Origin: Candidatus Bruticola papionis
GTDB lineage: Bacteria > Vulcanimicrobiota > Xenobia > Xenobiales > Xenobiaceae
NCBI GenBank assembly: GCA_002407045.1
Contig: DHKB01000070.1
Location: 1 to 58,436 of the forward strand
DNA length: 58,436 nucleotides
Reading direction: 5' to 3'
The position numbers and the translations under genes were made by a program. The notes beneath the pieces were generated by a model, which worked only from the letters and a program-made list of their open reading frames with translations, made no database searches and was not told the origin of the DNA. The number at the start of each line of letters is the position of its first letter. Position 1 is the first letter of the stretch. Shown piece after piece: positions 1-9,313 of the stretch.

Positions 1-1106
1 GGTCGACCTGGACGATTGGCTCTGTCACCATCAAACGAAGGTCGTCCCGGCCTGTTGTTGCCATTGTTCTTATCGAAATTGGGACGGCCTGGTCTGCCGG
101 GACGCACATCTTTGTCTATATCGGGACGCGACGGATGGTCTGGTCTATCCATATCGGGGCGATCCGGTTTGCCTGGCTTGTGGTTTTTATCCCAATTGGG
201 ACGATCGGGACGCTGGTTGTTATTCCAATGATCGTTGGGACGCGGCGGACGCTGACCATTATCAAAATCGTGGCGCGGAGGACGAGGCTTGGGCGGAGGA
301 GGATTATAGCTGGGACGGCTCGGCGGTGGTGGCGGCGGAGGATTGTAATAGTTGTGGTTATAATTCCAAGGAAGCCAACTGTTATTCCAGTAGCGATAGT
401 AATTATAACCTGGACCCCACCAGAAGCGGTGTCCACTCCAGTCCCAACTGCTACCGTAGAAAACTTCATTTAAGAGAGTATAGGTGCCCCATTGAATGGC
501 TGAGTTTATAAAAGTATAGCCAAAATTTGGGGTCGTAGAGATACCATATACGGTATTTACATCGTAAGAAGGTACGGTAATAGTATTTGGATTGGTAGGA
601 TTGATGTAAATATAGTTGTTTTCACTGCTGACTGTCACTTCATCGTTGGAAGTCAACTTTTTGTTGTCGTAAGCAATTTTGCGCAGCTTTTGTATAGCTG
701 TGTACATCTCGTCGTTCTTATTAGTGAAAACGTCGGCCAAATCGTAAGTCCAGTCCATATCGCTGGACATATTGTAAAGCACGTCTGGAGTCGCCAAAAG
801 AGAAACTACGCTCTGGTCTAAGTCTTGGGCTTCGGCTTTTTTGGCGATTTCTTCAAGAGTGGCTTTGGGGTACTTATCTAAAAGGTCTTGGGCAGCTAAA
901 ATCTGTTTAGGGTAGGTGGACGCGATTAATACGTTGCCCAACAAACTATCTGGGTAAAGGGCAATAGGTGCCAGAATCTGCTCAACGCTTGATAGTTTTA
1001 CAGTTGTCTTGGGCGCAGATTTGGCGCTGACTTGCAGCGGCAGAAACATGCAAAAGGCTAGCATTAGCGCCAGCCAAATTGCTCTGCGTGCCGTAACTTT
1101 CCTCAT
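1..1106 (-). CDS. DUF3300-family exported protein (3' end beyond window)
   Basis: The gene starts at ATG 1104-1106 behind AGAAGG and runs leftward out of the window, so its C-terminus is missing; about 368 codons are visible. Residues 1-28 look like a signal peptide (basic start, hydrophobic core, VSA cleavage site). The next ~200 residues match DUF3300, recognised from the QILAPIALYPDSLL block and the following TYP and Trp/Tyr-rich segments. From about residue 245 the protein becomes a long tail rich in Pro, Arg, Gly, Asp, Asn and Trp with repeated RPGRP and RPDRP units. DUF3300 has no firmly established function. An exported, probably surface or periplasmic role is inferred. The family call is fairly sure; the function is unknown. 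Confidence 0.75.
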   Translation of the reverse strand, partial: MRKVTARRAIWLALMLAFCMFLPLQVSAKSAPKTTVKLSSVEQILAPIALYPDSLLGNVLIASTYPKQILAAQDLLDKYPKATLEEIAKKAEAQDLDQSVVSLLATPDVLYNMSSDMDWTYDLADVFTNKNDEMYTAIQKLRKIAYDNKKLTSNDEVTVSSENNYIYINPTNPNTITVPSYDVNTVYGISTTPNFGYTFINSAIQWGTYTLLNEVFYGSSWDWSGHRFWWGPGYNYYRYWNNSWLPWNYNHNYYNPPPPPPPSRPSYNPPPPKPRPPRHDFDNGQRPPRPNDHWNNNQRPDRPNWDKNHKPGKPDRPDMDRPDHPSRPDIDKDVRPGRPGRPNFDKNNGNNRPGRPSFDGDRANRPGR

Positions 1107-1164
1107 ACGCTACCTTCTTTCTGAACATAGAGCCGTATTTTGCTGTGTTTGTATTTGAGCTTGT

Positions 1165-1232
1165 TTAGCCAGGATAGTTCCTGCTAAGCTAAAGATAAAT
1201 ATAAAGAAACAATAAATGTTTTTTTATTGTTT
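1165..1232. repeat. two small stem-loops in a 247-base divergent intergenic region
   Basis: Between the divergently transcribed DUF3300 gene and the pseudouridine synthase, one imperfect stem (TTAGC-AGGA with TCCT-GCTAA, 1165-1187) is followed by an AT-rich stem (AAACAATAAA with TTTATTGTTT, 1207-1232). The position suits a control region for either gene. No clear -35/-10 pair was identified, and chance AT-rich pairing is possible. Confidence 0.3.
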
Positions 1233-1353
1233 GCTAAAAAAATGCAGCAATGCGTCATTCTAGCACGTTTTTGTAGATAGTGCAGGAACTTTTTGTCTTG
1301 ATATTTGCCAATTGGCAGGCATTTTATGAAATTGGCGGAGAAAGTGGCCGACT

Positions 1354-2097
1354 ATGTTCCCTGTTAAGATTTTATATGAAGATGAGGCCATATTGGTTGC
1401 TTTCAAGCCTGCTGGGTTGCCTATGCATACCAATTTAGATTCAGAGCGTACTAACTTTGTTGGTCTGTTGCAAGAAAAATTAGCTAAGCGAGATGGTCGT
1501 CCAGGCTATTTGGGTATTCACCAGCGTCTAGATTTAGGTACTTCCGGTTTGGTAATTTTTACCCGCTGTCAAGAAGCTAACGCTTCTTTGGCCAAGCAAT
1601 TTTTTGAACATAGCTTAAGCAAGATCTATTTAACTATAGTTGCTGCGCACGGTCATTTGGCTAGTAAGGAATGGGATTGCCGCTATGCATTGGGAGAACC
1701 TAATAAACGTGGAGGAGCTGTGCGTTGGCGCCATAATCCCCAAACTTCCGATCTCGGCTTTAAAGAGGCTTGGACTCATTTTATTCTAAAAAAGCGAAAG
1801 CATGGTCTACTGCTGCTTCAGGCCGAACTAAAAAGTGGACGCAAACACCAAATTCGTGCTCATTTAGCAGCGCAAAAAATGCCTATTCTCGGTGACACTC
1901 TTTATGGCGGTGCCGACAGAATAAAAATTGAGGACACTACTTTTATGGTTGAGCGTCCTCTGTTACATTCTTATGCACTCAAGTTGATTCATCCGTTAAG
2001 TGGGACACCGTTACAAGTTGTTGCTCCTTTACCGACTGATTTTGTTAACATAATGGCTGTAGCTGATCTTGGAGAAGTAAAAGACTATGAAACCTAA
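1354..2097 (+). CDS. RluA-family RNA pseudouridine synthase
   Basis: Isomerises uridine to pseudouridine in rRNA or tRNA. The family signature HQRLD at residues 56-60, followed by LGTSGL, carries the presumed catalytic Asp60. Later blocks (LKSGRKHQIRAHLA and GDTLYG) are also typical of RluA enzymes. There is no S4 domain, and 247 residues is short, as in RluA or TruC rather than RluD. The ATG follows GGAG at a fair distance. The 3' end overlaps miaA by 11 bases, so the two RNA-modification genes are probably co-transcribed. The exact target uridine cannot be told from sequence. Confidence 0.9.
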   Translation: MFPVKILYEDEAILVAFKPAGLPMHTNLDSERTNFVGLLQEKLAKRDGRPGYLGIHQRLDLGTSGLVIFTRCQEANASLAKQFFEHSLSKIYLTIVAAHGHLASKEWDCRYALGEPNKRGGAVRWRHNPQTSDLGFKEAWTHFILKKRKHGLLLLQAELKSGRKHQIRAHLAAQKMPILGDTLYGGADRIKIEDTTFMVERPLLHSYALKLIHPLSGTPLQVVAPLPTDFVNIMAVADLGEVKDYET

Positions 2098-3007
2098 AGT
2101 TTTGGCTATTATGGGGCCAACAGCTTCTGGAAAATCGAAATTAAGCTTAGAACTAGCTCGGGCTTTTAATGGCGAAATTGTCAGCGCTGATTCTGCTCAA
2201 CTCTATATTGGCGCCGATATCGGTACGGCTAAGCCTACCGCTGAAGAACTGGCCCAGGTACCGCATCATTTGGTAGATATACGTGATTTATCTTCACCTC
2301 AATTTAGCTTAGCTGAGTTTAAACAGCTCGCTGGGGCCGCTATAGAAGATATTTGGAGCCGCGGTCGTCTTCCTATTGTGACTGGTGGTACTGGCCTATA
2401 TTTGCGTGGTTTGCTGGATGGCTACACTCTAATAGAGCTACCGCCAGATCCAGAGTTGCGTGAGAATTTGAACCAGTGTTCTTTAGAAGATTTACTAACT
2501 CGACTAGCCCAGCTTGATCCCCAAACCTACGCCAAAATAGATAAGTGCAACAAGCGCCGCGTAAGTAGAGCTTTAGAGGTTGTATTGCAAACTGGTCGCT
2601 CTTTTAGTGAAGTTTCCCGCCGTGAGCCGCCCGATTTTGACATCCTGAAGTTGGGCATCAATATTGATCGTTCAACTTTGTATGAACGCATAGACTGGCG
2701 CTGGCAAGTTATGCTTAAGTCTGGGTGGCTTCAAGAAGTAGAACAACTCAAAGAACAGGGACATGAAGCTGACTTACGACGTTTGCGTATTTTGGGCTAT
2801 ACAGAGTTATTAGACGCTCTAAACGGCAGCATTTCTTTGGAGGAGGCTGGCGAAAAAATTCGTTTCGCTACTCATCGTTACGCTAAAAGACAGCAAACTT
2901 GGCTCAAAGCTGAAACTGGTTTACATAAAATCGAATTTGGAGATAATTTGCTCGGAGAAGCCGAGGCTTTGGTAAAAGTTTGGCTTGCCGATAAAAACGA
3001 AGGATAG
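2087..3007 (+). CDS. miaA: tRNA dimethylallyltransferase
   Basis: Transfers a dimethylallyl group to N6 of A37 in tRNAs reading U-starting codons. The P-loop GPTASGKS is at residues 10-17, the DSAQLY motif at 35-40 with the conserved Asp, and the GGTGLYLRGLLDG segment near residue 100. Length 306 is normal. The start overlaps the pseudouridine synthase end, and dapF begins seven bases after the stop, so this sits in a tight housekeeping run. Its dimethylallyl donor comes from the MEP pathway, for which ispG is also in this window. Confidence 0.95.
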   Translation: MKPKVLAIMGPTASGKSKLSLELARAFNGEIVSADSAQLYIGADIGTAKPTAEELAQVPHHLVDIRDLSSPQFSLAEFKQLAGAAIEDIWSRGRLPIVTGGTGLYLRGLLDGYTLIELPPDPELRENLNQCSLEDLLTRLAQLDPQTYAKIDKCNKRRVSRALEVVLQTGRSFSEVSRREPPDFDILKLGINIDRSTLYERIDWRWQVMLKSGWLQEVEQLKEQGHEADLRRLRILGYTELLDALNGSISLEEAGEKIRFATHRYAKRQQTWLKAETGLHKIEFGDNLLGEAEALVKVWLADKNEG

Positions 3008-3013
3008 AACTTT

Positions 3014-3886
3014 ATGGAACAGACTAAAGAATTAAAATTATACAAATGGCAAGGATTAGGCAACGATTTTATTATCCTAGTGAGCGAGCAGTGTGACTCT
3101 TCGACAAATTCAGATTTGGCAGTAAAATTGTGCAATCGTCATTATGGTATTGGCGGCGATGGTCTAATCTATTTGTTCAAAGATAATGAACATTTTATTA
3201 ACATGGTCATTTTTAACGCTGACGGAAGTCTTGCTGGTATGTGTGGCAATGGTATCCGTTGCTTGGCTGCTATGGCCAATCGTTTGGGCTGGATCGCTTT
3301 GGGAGAAGAAACTGCTGTAAAAGTAGGCAACAGTATCAAGAAAGTTACTGTTTTGAGTCACGATCCGTGTTTAGTAAAGGTAGATATGGGCAAACCTACC
3401 GATTTGAAAAAAATTAAAGGCAACTTGCCTGATGGTACTGAGTACGAAGGCATGGAAGTAAATATGGGCAATCCCCATTTAGCTCTGATTTTGCCTCATT
3501 TTCTGATGGAAGCAGAAGATAAAGATGGAAATAGACAACGCCATTTTGCTTGGCCTGATGTGCTTACTTATGGGCCAGAATTGGAATATGCTAGTGACGA
3601 TCCCCAAAGAGCGCAAGATGGGCAAAATGTAGAATTTGTTATTCCTCAAGATAGAAACAATTTACATATGCGAGTTTGGGAACGCGGCGTAGGCGAAACC
3701 TTGGCTTGTGGTACAGGAGCTTGCGCTTCTTTTGTAACTGCGCACAACTTAGGATTGTGTGGTTTAGAAGCTGTAGTTCATTTGCCGGGAGGACGTTTGG
3801 CTATAGCTTACGGAGCTGACGATCATATCATGATGACCGGCCCGGCTGAATTTGTCTTCGAGGCTTCCATACCGGTAAAAAAATAA
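3014..3886 (+). CDS. dapF: diaminopimelate epimerase
   Basis: Interconverts LL- and meso-diaminopimelate for lysine and peptidoglycan synthesis. The two active-site cysteines are in their usual settings: NADGSLAGMCGNG (Cys77) and ACGTGACAS (Cys232). The N-terminal GLGNDFI block is also standard. At 290 residues it is slightly longer than the E. coli enzyme. It lies six bases after miaA and about 30 bases before the Xaa-Pro peptidase start. Its presence supports a DAP-type cell wall. Confidence 0.95.
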   Translation: MEQTKELKLYKWQGLGNDFIILVSEQCDSSTNSDLAVKLCNRHYGIGGDGLIYLFKDNEHFINMVIFNADGSLAGMCGNGIRCLAAMANRLGWIALGEETAVKVGNSIKKVTVLSHDPCLVKVDMGKPTDLKKIKGNLPDGTEYEGMEVNMGNPHLALILPHFLMEAEDKDGNRQRHFAWPDVLTYGPELEYASDDPQRAQDGQNVEFVIPQDRNNLHMRVWERGVGETLACGTGACASFVTAHNLGLCGLEAVVHLPGGRLAIAYGADDHIMMTGPAEFVFEASIPVKK

Positions 3887-3916
3887 TTTTTCTCTTTGCT
3901 TTGGAGGTTGAGTAAT

Positions 3917-5044
3917 ATGTCAAATACTGTAAAAGCACCCGTTGTACGTTTGCAAGAATTGTTAAATTCCAAGGGCTTACAGGGAGCTGTACTTACTTCT
4001 GCTGAAAGTATTAGATATTTCTCCGGCTTTACTAGTACTGACGGCTTAGTTTTTGTCGGCGAAGGCCATGTGGCTGTCGTAACCGATTCACGTTATTGGG
4101 CTCAGGTGGAATCTCAATGTCCGCAAGTTGAATTGGTTAAATATATTTCCCACGAGCATCGCAACTTGGCTAATGCGTTAGCTGTTTGGATGAAAGGCCA
4201 CAAACTTGGTGGACGTTTGGCTCTCGAGGGGCGCAGCCTTACTTTAGATGCTTACTTAAATTTACAAAAAGAATTGGTTGAAGGAGGCCTAGCTGAGAGT
4301 TTAGTTAGCTTGTCTTCTGATATAGATGAATTGCGTTTAATTAAAACTGAGTCCGAACTTAAAGCTATAGCTAAGGCGGCCCAGGTGGCTGATGAAGCTT
4401 GGAAAAAGACTTTGCCTTGCTTTAAGGTTGGCATTACTGAAGCCGATTTTTGCGCCGAATTGGAGTATCAGATGCAGAAATGTGGCGCTCGCAAACCTTC
4501 TTTTGACACGATAGTCGCTTCAGGGCTCAATGGCGCTTATCCTCACGCTGTAGTAACGGATAAAAAAATTGCTGAAGGGGAATTGGTAACTGTAGATTTC
4601 GGTTGTCTTGTGAATGGTTGGTGCAGCGATATTACCCGCACTATTTGGATTGGGCAATTGAGCGAAGAAATGATCCAAATTTGGTCTGTAGTTAAAAAAG
4701 CTCATGATGCTGGTGTACAAGGTTTGCGCCCTGGACTCACTGGTGGACAGGCTGATAAAATTGCCAGAGACATTATTGAGGAAGCTGGTTTTGGCCAATA
4801 CTTCAGCCACAGTTTGGGCCATGGTGTGGGCTTAGCTATACATGAGGGACCCGGATTGAGACGCGAGTCTACTTTAGTGTTACAACCACATATGACCGCT
4901 ACTATCGAGCCTGGAATTTATATACCTGAAGTTGGTGGCTGCCGTATTGAAGATTTACTCTTCTTGACGGAAGATGGTGCTCAAGTTTTGAGTCACTCTC
5001 CCTATCAAGTTCCTGGCCAAATCCACCCGCTGGAATCTTTTTAG
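3917..5044 (+). CDS. M24 family Xaa-Pro peptidase (aminopeptidase P / prolidase type)
   Basis: Cleaves peptides at proline with a dinuclear metal site. The pita-bread fold ligands are visible in order: VDFG and CSDITRT (two Asp), SLGHGVGLAIHE (His), TIEPGIYIP (Glu) and CRIEDL (Glu). The N-terminal ~120 residues form the creatinase-type domain, with TDSRYW. I choose ATG 3917 because GGAGG sits at 3903-3907; seven more codons are open upstream but without a ribosome site. At 375 residues it matches PepQ/YpdF-type bacterial enzymes. It is the last gene of the miaA-dapF run. Confidence 0.88.
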   Translation: MSNTVKAPVVRLQELLNSKGLQGAVLTSAESIRYFSGFTSTDGLVFVGEGHVAVVTDSRYWAQVESQCPQVELVKYISHEHRNLANALAVWMKGHKLGGRLALEGRSLTLDAYLNLQKELVEGGLAESLVSLSSDIDELRLIKTESELKAIAKAAQVADEAWKKTLPCFKVGITEADFCAELEYQMQKCGARKPSFDTIVASGLNGAYPHAVVTDKKIAEGELVTVDFGCLVNGWCSDITRTIWIGQLSEEMIQIWSVVKKAHDAGVQGLRPGLTGGQADKIARDIIEEAGFGQYFSHSLGHGVGLAIHEGPGLRRESTLVLQPHMTATIEPGIYIPEVGGCRIEDLLFLTEDGAQVLSHSPYQVPGQIHPLESF

Positions 5045-5071
5045 CTAAACGAATTGGTCAGTTCTGATATA

Positions 5072-5138
5072 GTACTTTTTGTGCATAAATAATATGTATA
5101 TATATGCATAAGTACCGATTTTGGTAAAAACAAAATCG
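5072..5138. promoter_or_regulatory. paired inverted repeats upstream of the phosphofructokinase gene
   Basis: The 165-base leader holds a broken palindrome (GTACTT..TGCATA, then TATGCA..AAGTAC, 5072-5115) around a very AT-rich centre. Immediately after it comes a perfect 8-base stem (CGATTTTG with CAAAATCG, 5116-5138). There is no T-run, so termination is unlikely. An operator pair or mRNA leader structure is the likelier reading. No convincing -35/-10 pair was assigned. Confidence 0.4.
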
Positions 5139-5209
5139 CTATTCAGGGCAGGAAAAGGCCCAAATAAGCAAACAATATCTCGATATCTGATTTAGATAAG
5201 GGTGAATTT

Positions 5210-7498
5210 ATGACGGAAAAACTGCGTATCGGAGTTATGACTAGTGGCGGTGACGCCCCGGGCATGAATGCAGCAGTACGTGCTGTTGTTAAAAGCGCTA
5301 TAAAGGGCGGAGCCGATGTCTATGGTATTTATAATGGCTATGTCGGTTTGCAACACCCTGAAAATGGTGGCGTTAAAGAACTTACAGTCGGGGAAGTTAG
5401 CGGCATTATCAATTTGGGCGGTACTATTTTGGGCACTGCTCGTTGTGACGCTATGCTCAAGCCGGAAGGACGCCGCAAAGCTATTTCCACTTTGGTGCAT
5501 TATGGTATCGATCGCCTGATTTGCATTGGTGGAGATGGCTCTTTGACTGGTGCTGAAAATTTGCGCCGCGAATGGGCTGAAACTGTTAAAAGTCTGGCTG
5601 AAGCTGGAGAACTACCTGCTGACTCCTTAAAAAAGCATCCTTTCCTCAGCGTAATCGGTTTGCCCGGTACCATTGATAACGACCTTTGTGGCTCCGATAT
5701 TACTATTGGAGCTGATACCGCCTTACATCGTATTGTTGATGCTGTAGACGCGATTTTCAGCACTGCAGCCAGCCACCAGCGTACCTTTGTTGTTGAAGTT
5801 ATGGGACGCCATTGCGGCTATTTAGCTGTAATGACAGGTTTGGCTACCGGCGCCGAATGGGTACTTATTCCTGAAGATCCTTGCCCTGATGGTTGGGAAG
5901 AAAAAATGTACGCAGCCTTGAGTAAAGGCCGTCACGCTGGTAAACGAGCGGCCATTGTTATTATTGCTGAAGGCGCTCGCGATATTCATGGTAAACATAT
6001 ATCTGCCGATTACGTACAGAAATTCCTCACCCAAAAAGGCGAAGATGCCCGTGTGACTATTTTGGGTCACGTACAGCGTGGAGGTTCGCCTTCAGCTTAC
6101 GATCGCAATTTGGGCAGCTTACTTGGCCATGAAGCTGTTAAATACGCTTTGCAAGAAAAGGTGCAACATTCTGTAGTCGCCGTTATGAAAGGTAATCGTC
6201 CTGACGCGATTCCTTTAATGCAAGCTGTAGAAGACACTCACAAAGCTCAACAAGCTTGTATCAGCGAAGAAGATGATGGCGCTTTAAGATTACGCAGCCG
6301 CTCCTTGGCCGATACTTATGAACTTTTCAAAATCGCTAATGCTACCGAGTTGAAAAAGACTATCCCTCATCCCAAGTGTATTGCTATTGTACACTGCGGC
6401 GCACCAGCTCCTGGTATGAATATGGCTGTGCGTACGGTTGCTCGTTTGCTGATCGCCCAAGGGCACGAAGTTGTTAAAGTACAAGGTGGCTTGGCTAGCT
6501 TTATTCAAAATGCTTCAGCTCATGAAGTAGGCATTGTGGGACACGATTCCGGCCTCAAGAAAAAGATTGTGGACGGCGATCCTAGATTTGAATTTTTGGA
6601 GTGGATGAGTGTAACTGGTTGGGCTTGTGAAGGTGGCGCTCGTATAGGCACTTGCCATACTAGCTTTAAGCCTTCCGACTTGTATGTCGTTTCCGCTTCA
6701 GCTAGGGCCAAGGGCATCGATGCCATTATCGTAATCGGTGGCTGGGAAGCTTACGAATGTGTCAACACCCTGTACAAAGAGAGATACAGGACTAACAATG
6801 GCTCCGGCCATGGCTATCACTTAGATATTCCTATTATTTGCGTACCTGCTTCAATTGATAACAACTTGCCAGGCAGCGAATTTAGTATTGGTGCCGATAC
6901 TGCTTTAAATTGCATTATCGATTGTGTAGACAAAATTAAGCGTTCAGCTGTAGCTAACAAACGTACTTTCCTTATTGAGGTAATGGGCGCTGAATGCGGT
7001 TACTTAGCCCAAATGAGCGGTTTGGCTACCGGTGCCGAATATGTTTATCTTAACGAAGAGCCCAAGAATGCTTCCGATATTTTAAAAGATATTGAGAAGC
7101 TGAAGAAGCAATTCAACGAAGAAGGGCGTACAGTGGCTCTGGTTATCAATAATGAAAAGTCCAACTATAGTACCAGCGTTTTGGAAGCTATTTTCGAAAC
7201 TGAGTGCAAAGGTGACTTCAACGTGCGTCAGGCTGTTTTAGGCCACATCCAGCAAGGTGGTGATCCTACTTCCTTCGATCGTACTCTTTCGGCCAGATTA
7301 GCTAATGCTGCTGTAAGCGAACTTATGAAGATCTTCGATACTGATGGCAATACCATGGGCTTTGTCGGCTTGCAACCCGAGGGTATAAAGTTCTTCGATT
7401 TCTACGATTATGATCGTATGACTGAGAAGACTTGTCGTCGTCCTACAGATGAGTGGTGGTTAGAAGATTATCTTAAATTAAATAAAGATTTGACCTAA
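5210..7498 (+). CDS. tandem-duplicated, eukaryote-like 6-phosphofructokinase
   Basis: Phosphorylates fructose 6-phosphate in glycolysis. At 762 residues it contains two complete PFK folds, unlike the usual ~320-residue bacterial enzyme. The N-half (1-~375) is catalytic: GGDGS at 107-111 (the Gly typical of ATP use rather than pyrophosphate), PGTIDND at 152-158 with Asp156, and a segment around SHQRTF...MGRHCGYLA that closely resembles animal PFK. The C-half (~382-740) has IGGWEAY in place of GGDGS and PASIDNN at 546-552, then SIGADTALN, as in the regulatory half of eukaryotic PFKs. ATG follows AAGGGTG. It stands alone behind a structured leader and ends at a strong terminator. Confidence 0.92.
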   Translation: MTEKLRIGVMTSGGDAPGMNAAVRAVVKSAIKGGADVYGIYNGYVGLQHPENGGVKELTVGEVSGIINLGGTILGTARCDAMLKPEGRRKAISTLVHYGIDRLICIGGDGSLTGAENLRREWAETVKSLAEAGELPADSLKKHPFLSVIGLPGTIDNDLCGSDITIGADTALHRIVDAVDAIFSTAASHQRTFVVEVMGRHCGYLAVMTGLATGAEWVLIPEDPCPDGWEEKMYAALSKGRHAGKRAAIVIIAEGARDIHGKHISADYVQKFLTQKGEDARVTILGHVQRGGSPSAYDRNLGSLLGHEAVKYALQEKVQHSVVAVMKGNRPDAIPLMQAVEDTHKAQQACISEEDDGALRLRSRSLADTYELFKIANATELKKTIPHPKCIAIVHCGAPAPGMNMAVRTVARLLIAQGHEVVKVQGGLASFIQNASAHEVGIVGHDSGLKKKIVDGDPRFEFLEWMSVTGWACEGGARIGTCHTSFKPSDLYVVSASARAKGIDAIIVIGGWEAYECVNTLYKERYRTNNGSGHGYHLDIPIICVPASIDNNLPGSEFSIGADTALNCIIDCVDKIKRSAVANKRTFLIEVMGAECGYLAQMSGLATGAEYVYLNEEPKNASDILKDIEKLKKQFNEEGRTVALVINNEKSNYSTSVLEAIFETECKGDFNVRQAVLGHIQQGGDPTSFDRTLSARLANAAVSELMKIFDTDGNTMGFVGLQPEGIKFFDFYDYDRMTEKTCRRPTDEWWLEDYLKLNKDLT

Positions 7499-7572
7499 TC
7501 TGGTAAAAATCACTGCTTTTTCAAAGGGAAGATCTTTTCTCTAGAATTTTTCTTCCCGTTTGTTGCTTAGAA

Positions 7573-7614
7573 AAATAAACTCGACTGCTTTATAAAAAGC
7601 CGTCGAGTTTATTT
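7573..7614. terminator. bidirectional rho-independent terminator
   Basis: A perfect 13-base stem (AAATAAACTCGAC with its complement, 7573-7585 and 7602-7614) has a 16-base loop, a T-run on the + side and a matching A-run on the left. It lies between the convergent phosphofructokinase and nicotinate phosphoribosyltransferase genes and can serve both. Confidence 0.9.
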
Positions 7615-7640
7615 TTTTGCTAGAGAAGAGTGCTTGAATA

Positions 7641-9194
7641 TTAGCCGTCCAAATTGCGGAATTTGTGAATAAGTTCGATCTTGGCTTCCAGCAATTTGGT
7701 TGTTAAAGAGATGTGGTAAATGTGCGGATTGCGCATACGCAACACACCTGTATCTAAAGCATTTAAGTCGTTAAGTCTATTTTGACGCATCTCTTCTAAA
7801 CTTGGGGCTGGGCGAGTGCGTTGACCATTTGTCCAAACTGTCTCTAGCATAGGTTCCATACGGCTAATGTCTTCGCGCTTAATGGTGCGGAACATACTCT
7901 TTTCGCTGGGATGGTGCAAAACAATGCGCTCTTCCAGATCGGGACGCTCGTCAGCAAAGCCAATTAAGTCGGCCGTAGCGCGATTGCGCTTATCATAAAT
8001 GCGCCAAGCTGTTTTATGACCTGGGTTGATAAGTTTGGAAATGGAGTTGGATAATTTCATGGCTGGCACCCACTGGCCATCTACTTCTAAGGCTACCAGC
8101 TTGTATACGCCACCCAAAGAAGACTGACCAGAAGAGGTTATGAGACGCGTACCTACACCATAAGAGAGGCGTTTTATGACTCGGTCGGCGTTTACTCCAT
8201 TGCGACTAGCTTCATCTCTAATCTGAGCGTGAATTTGTAAAATAGTCATCTCGTCTAAGTCGTTAGAAAGAACGATGCAAGTGTCAGGGAAGCCAGCTTC
8301 GTCCAATACTTTGGAAACTTGCATAGACAGATAAGCTAAGTCGCCGGAATCTAAGCGCACACCGACGGGCTTATACCCTTTTTTGCGCAGCCTCTCAAAA
8401 ACTGTAATGGCATGAGGCAAACCACTATTTAAGGTATCGATAGTGTCAATAAGGAGTAAGCAATTGTCAGGATAAAGGTCGGCGTAGGCTTGGAAAGCGT
8501 CTAGCTCTGATTTGCCCAAGGCCATCCAAGTTTGCACCATAGCATGGGAGTGGGTGCCTTTGGGAGGCAGTCCCATAGCGCAGGATAAACCAACGTTGGA
8601 AGTGTAATCACAGCCACCTATTAGAGCTGCTCTAGCTCCTTGGTTACCTCCTAAACCGTGAGCGCGGCGTAAGCCAAACTCCATTACTAATTGGCTGCCG
8701 CAACTATGACGTACGCGTGAAGCCTTGGTGGCGATAAGGGTCTGGAAATTGATGCAATTGAGCAAGGCTGTTTCCAAAATTTGGCCCATCGCTAAGGGGC
8801 CTTCCACCATAGTTAGAGGCACATTGGGATGGACTACACGCCCCTCAGCCACCGATTTAATGGTCAATTTCTTGAAATTGCCCTCTTCACGCAGCCATTC
8901 TAAGAAGTCTTTTTCAAAAACTGGCTTGCCGAAACTGTCTTTCTCTCTGGCAAGGTAGCCTAAAGCTTCGTCGTCGAAGCTAACGTTGTCCATCCAATCG
9001 AGCAACCACTCCAAACCTGCATTGATGCAATATCCAGCCTGGTGTTCGCCGTAATTGGGGTAATTGCGGAAAAAGTGATCAAAGTGGGCTTTTTGTTCAT
9101 GAATACCGGATTTAAAGTAGAGCTGAGCCATAGTCAGCTGGTACATATCGGTAAAAAGAATGCCTTCCATTAGCTTAAATTGAGAAGCGTCCAT
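7641..9194 (-). CDS. pncB: nicotinate phosphoribosyltransferase
   Basis: Makes nicotinate mononucleotide from nicotinate and PRPP, the entry of the Preiss-Handler route to NAD; nadE in this window completes that route. Family blocks: FTDMYQLTMAQ near the N-terminus, FGLRRAHG with the catalytic-type His, GTHSHAMVQ, and a PRPP-site stretch near VRLDSGDL. Length 517 fits the larger bacterial NAPRTase class. ATG lies ten bases after AAAGGA. It is downstream of the hexokinase gene on the same strand across a 119-base gap with no obvious terminator, so a shared transcript is possible. Confidence 0.92.
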   Translation of the reverse strand: MDASQFKLMEGILFTDMYQLTMAQLYFKSGIHEQKAHFDHFFRNYPNYGEHQAGYCINAGLEWLLDWMDNVSFDDEALGYLAREKDSFGKPVFEKDFLEWLREEGNFKKLTIKSVAEGRVVHPNVPLTMVEGPLAMGQILETALLNCINFQTLIATKASRVRHSCGSQLVMEFGLRRAHGLGGNQGARAALIGGCDYTSNVGLSCAMGLPPKGTHSHAMVQTWMALGKSELDAFQAYADLYPDNCLLLIDTIDTLNSGLPHAITVFERLRKKGYKPVGVRLDSGDLAYLSMQVSKVLDEAGFPDTCIVLSNDLDEMTILQIHAQIRDEASRNGVNADRVIKRLSYGVGTRLITSSGQSSLGGVYKLVALEVDGQWVPAMKLSNSISKLINPGHKTAWRIYDKRNRATADLIGFADERPDLEERIVLHHPSEKSMFRTIKREDISRMEPMLETVWTNGQRTRPAPSLEEMRQNRLNDLNALDTGVLRMRNPHIYHISLTTKLLEAKIELIHKFRNLDG

Positions 9195-9313
9195 TTGTCG
9201 GTAAAATCCTTTATCAGTGATGGGTGCAAAAACTATAAAAAGAGGCCGACTTCAGTTGCAAGAAAAAAATATTACCAGCCACCGAAGACGACCTAGACTC
9301 CCTTTTTTTTCAA

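Noticed and set aside
16..473. Open frames on both strands within the first 470 bases (+16-231, +135-473, -116-469)
   Set aside because: They are shadows of the repetitive Arg/Pro/Gly coding sequence of the DUF3300 gene in another frame and lack ribosome sites.
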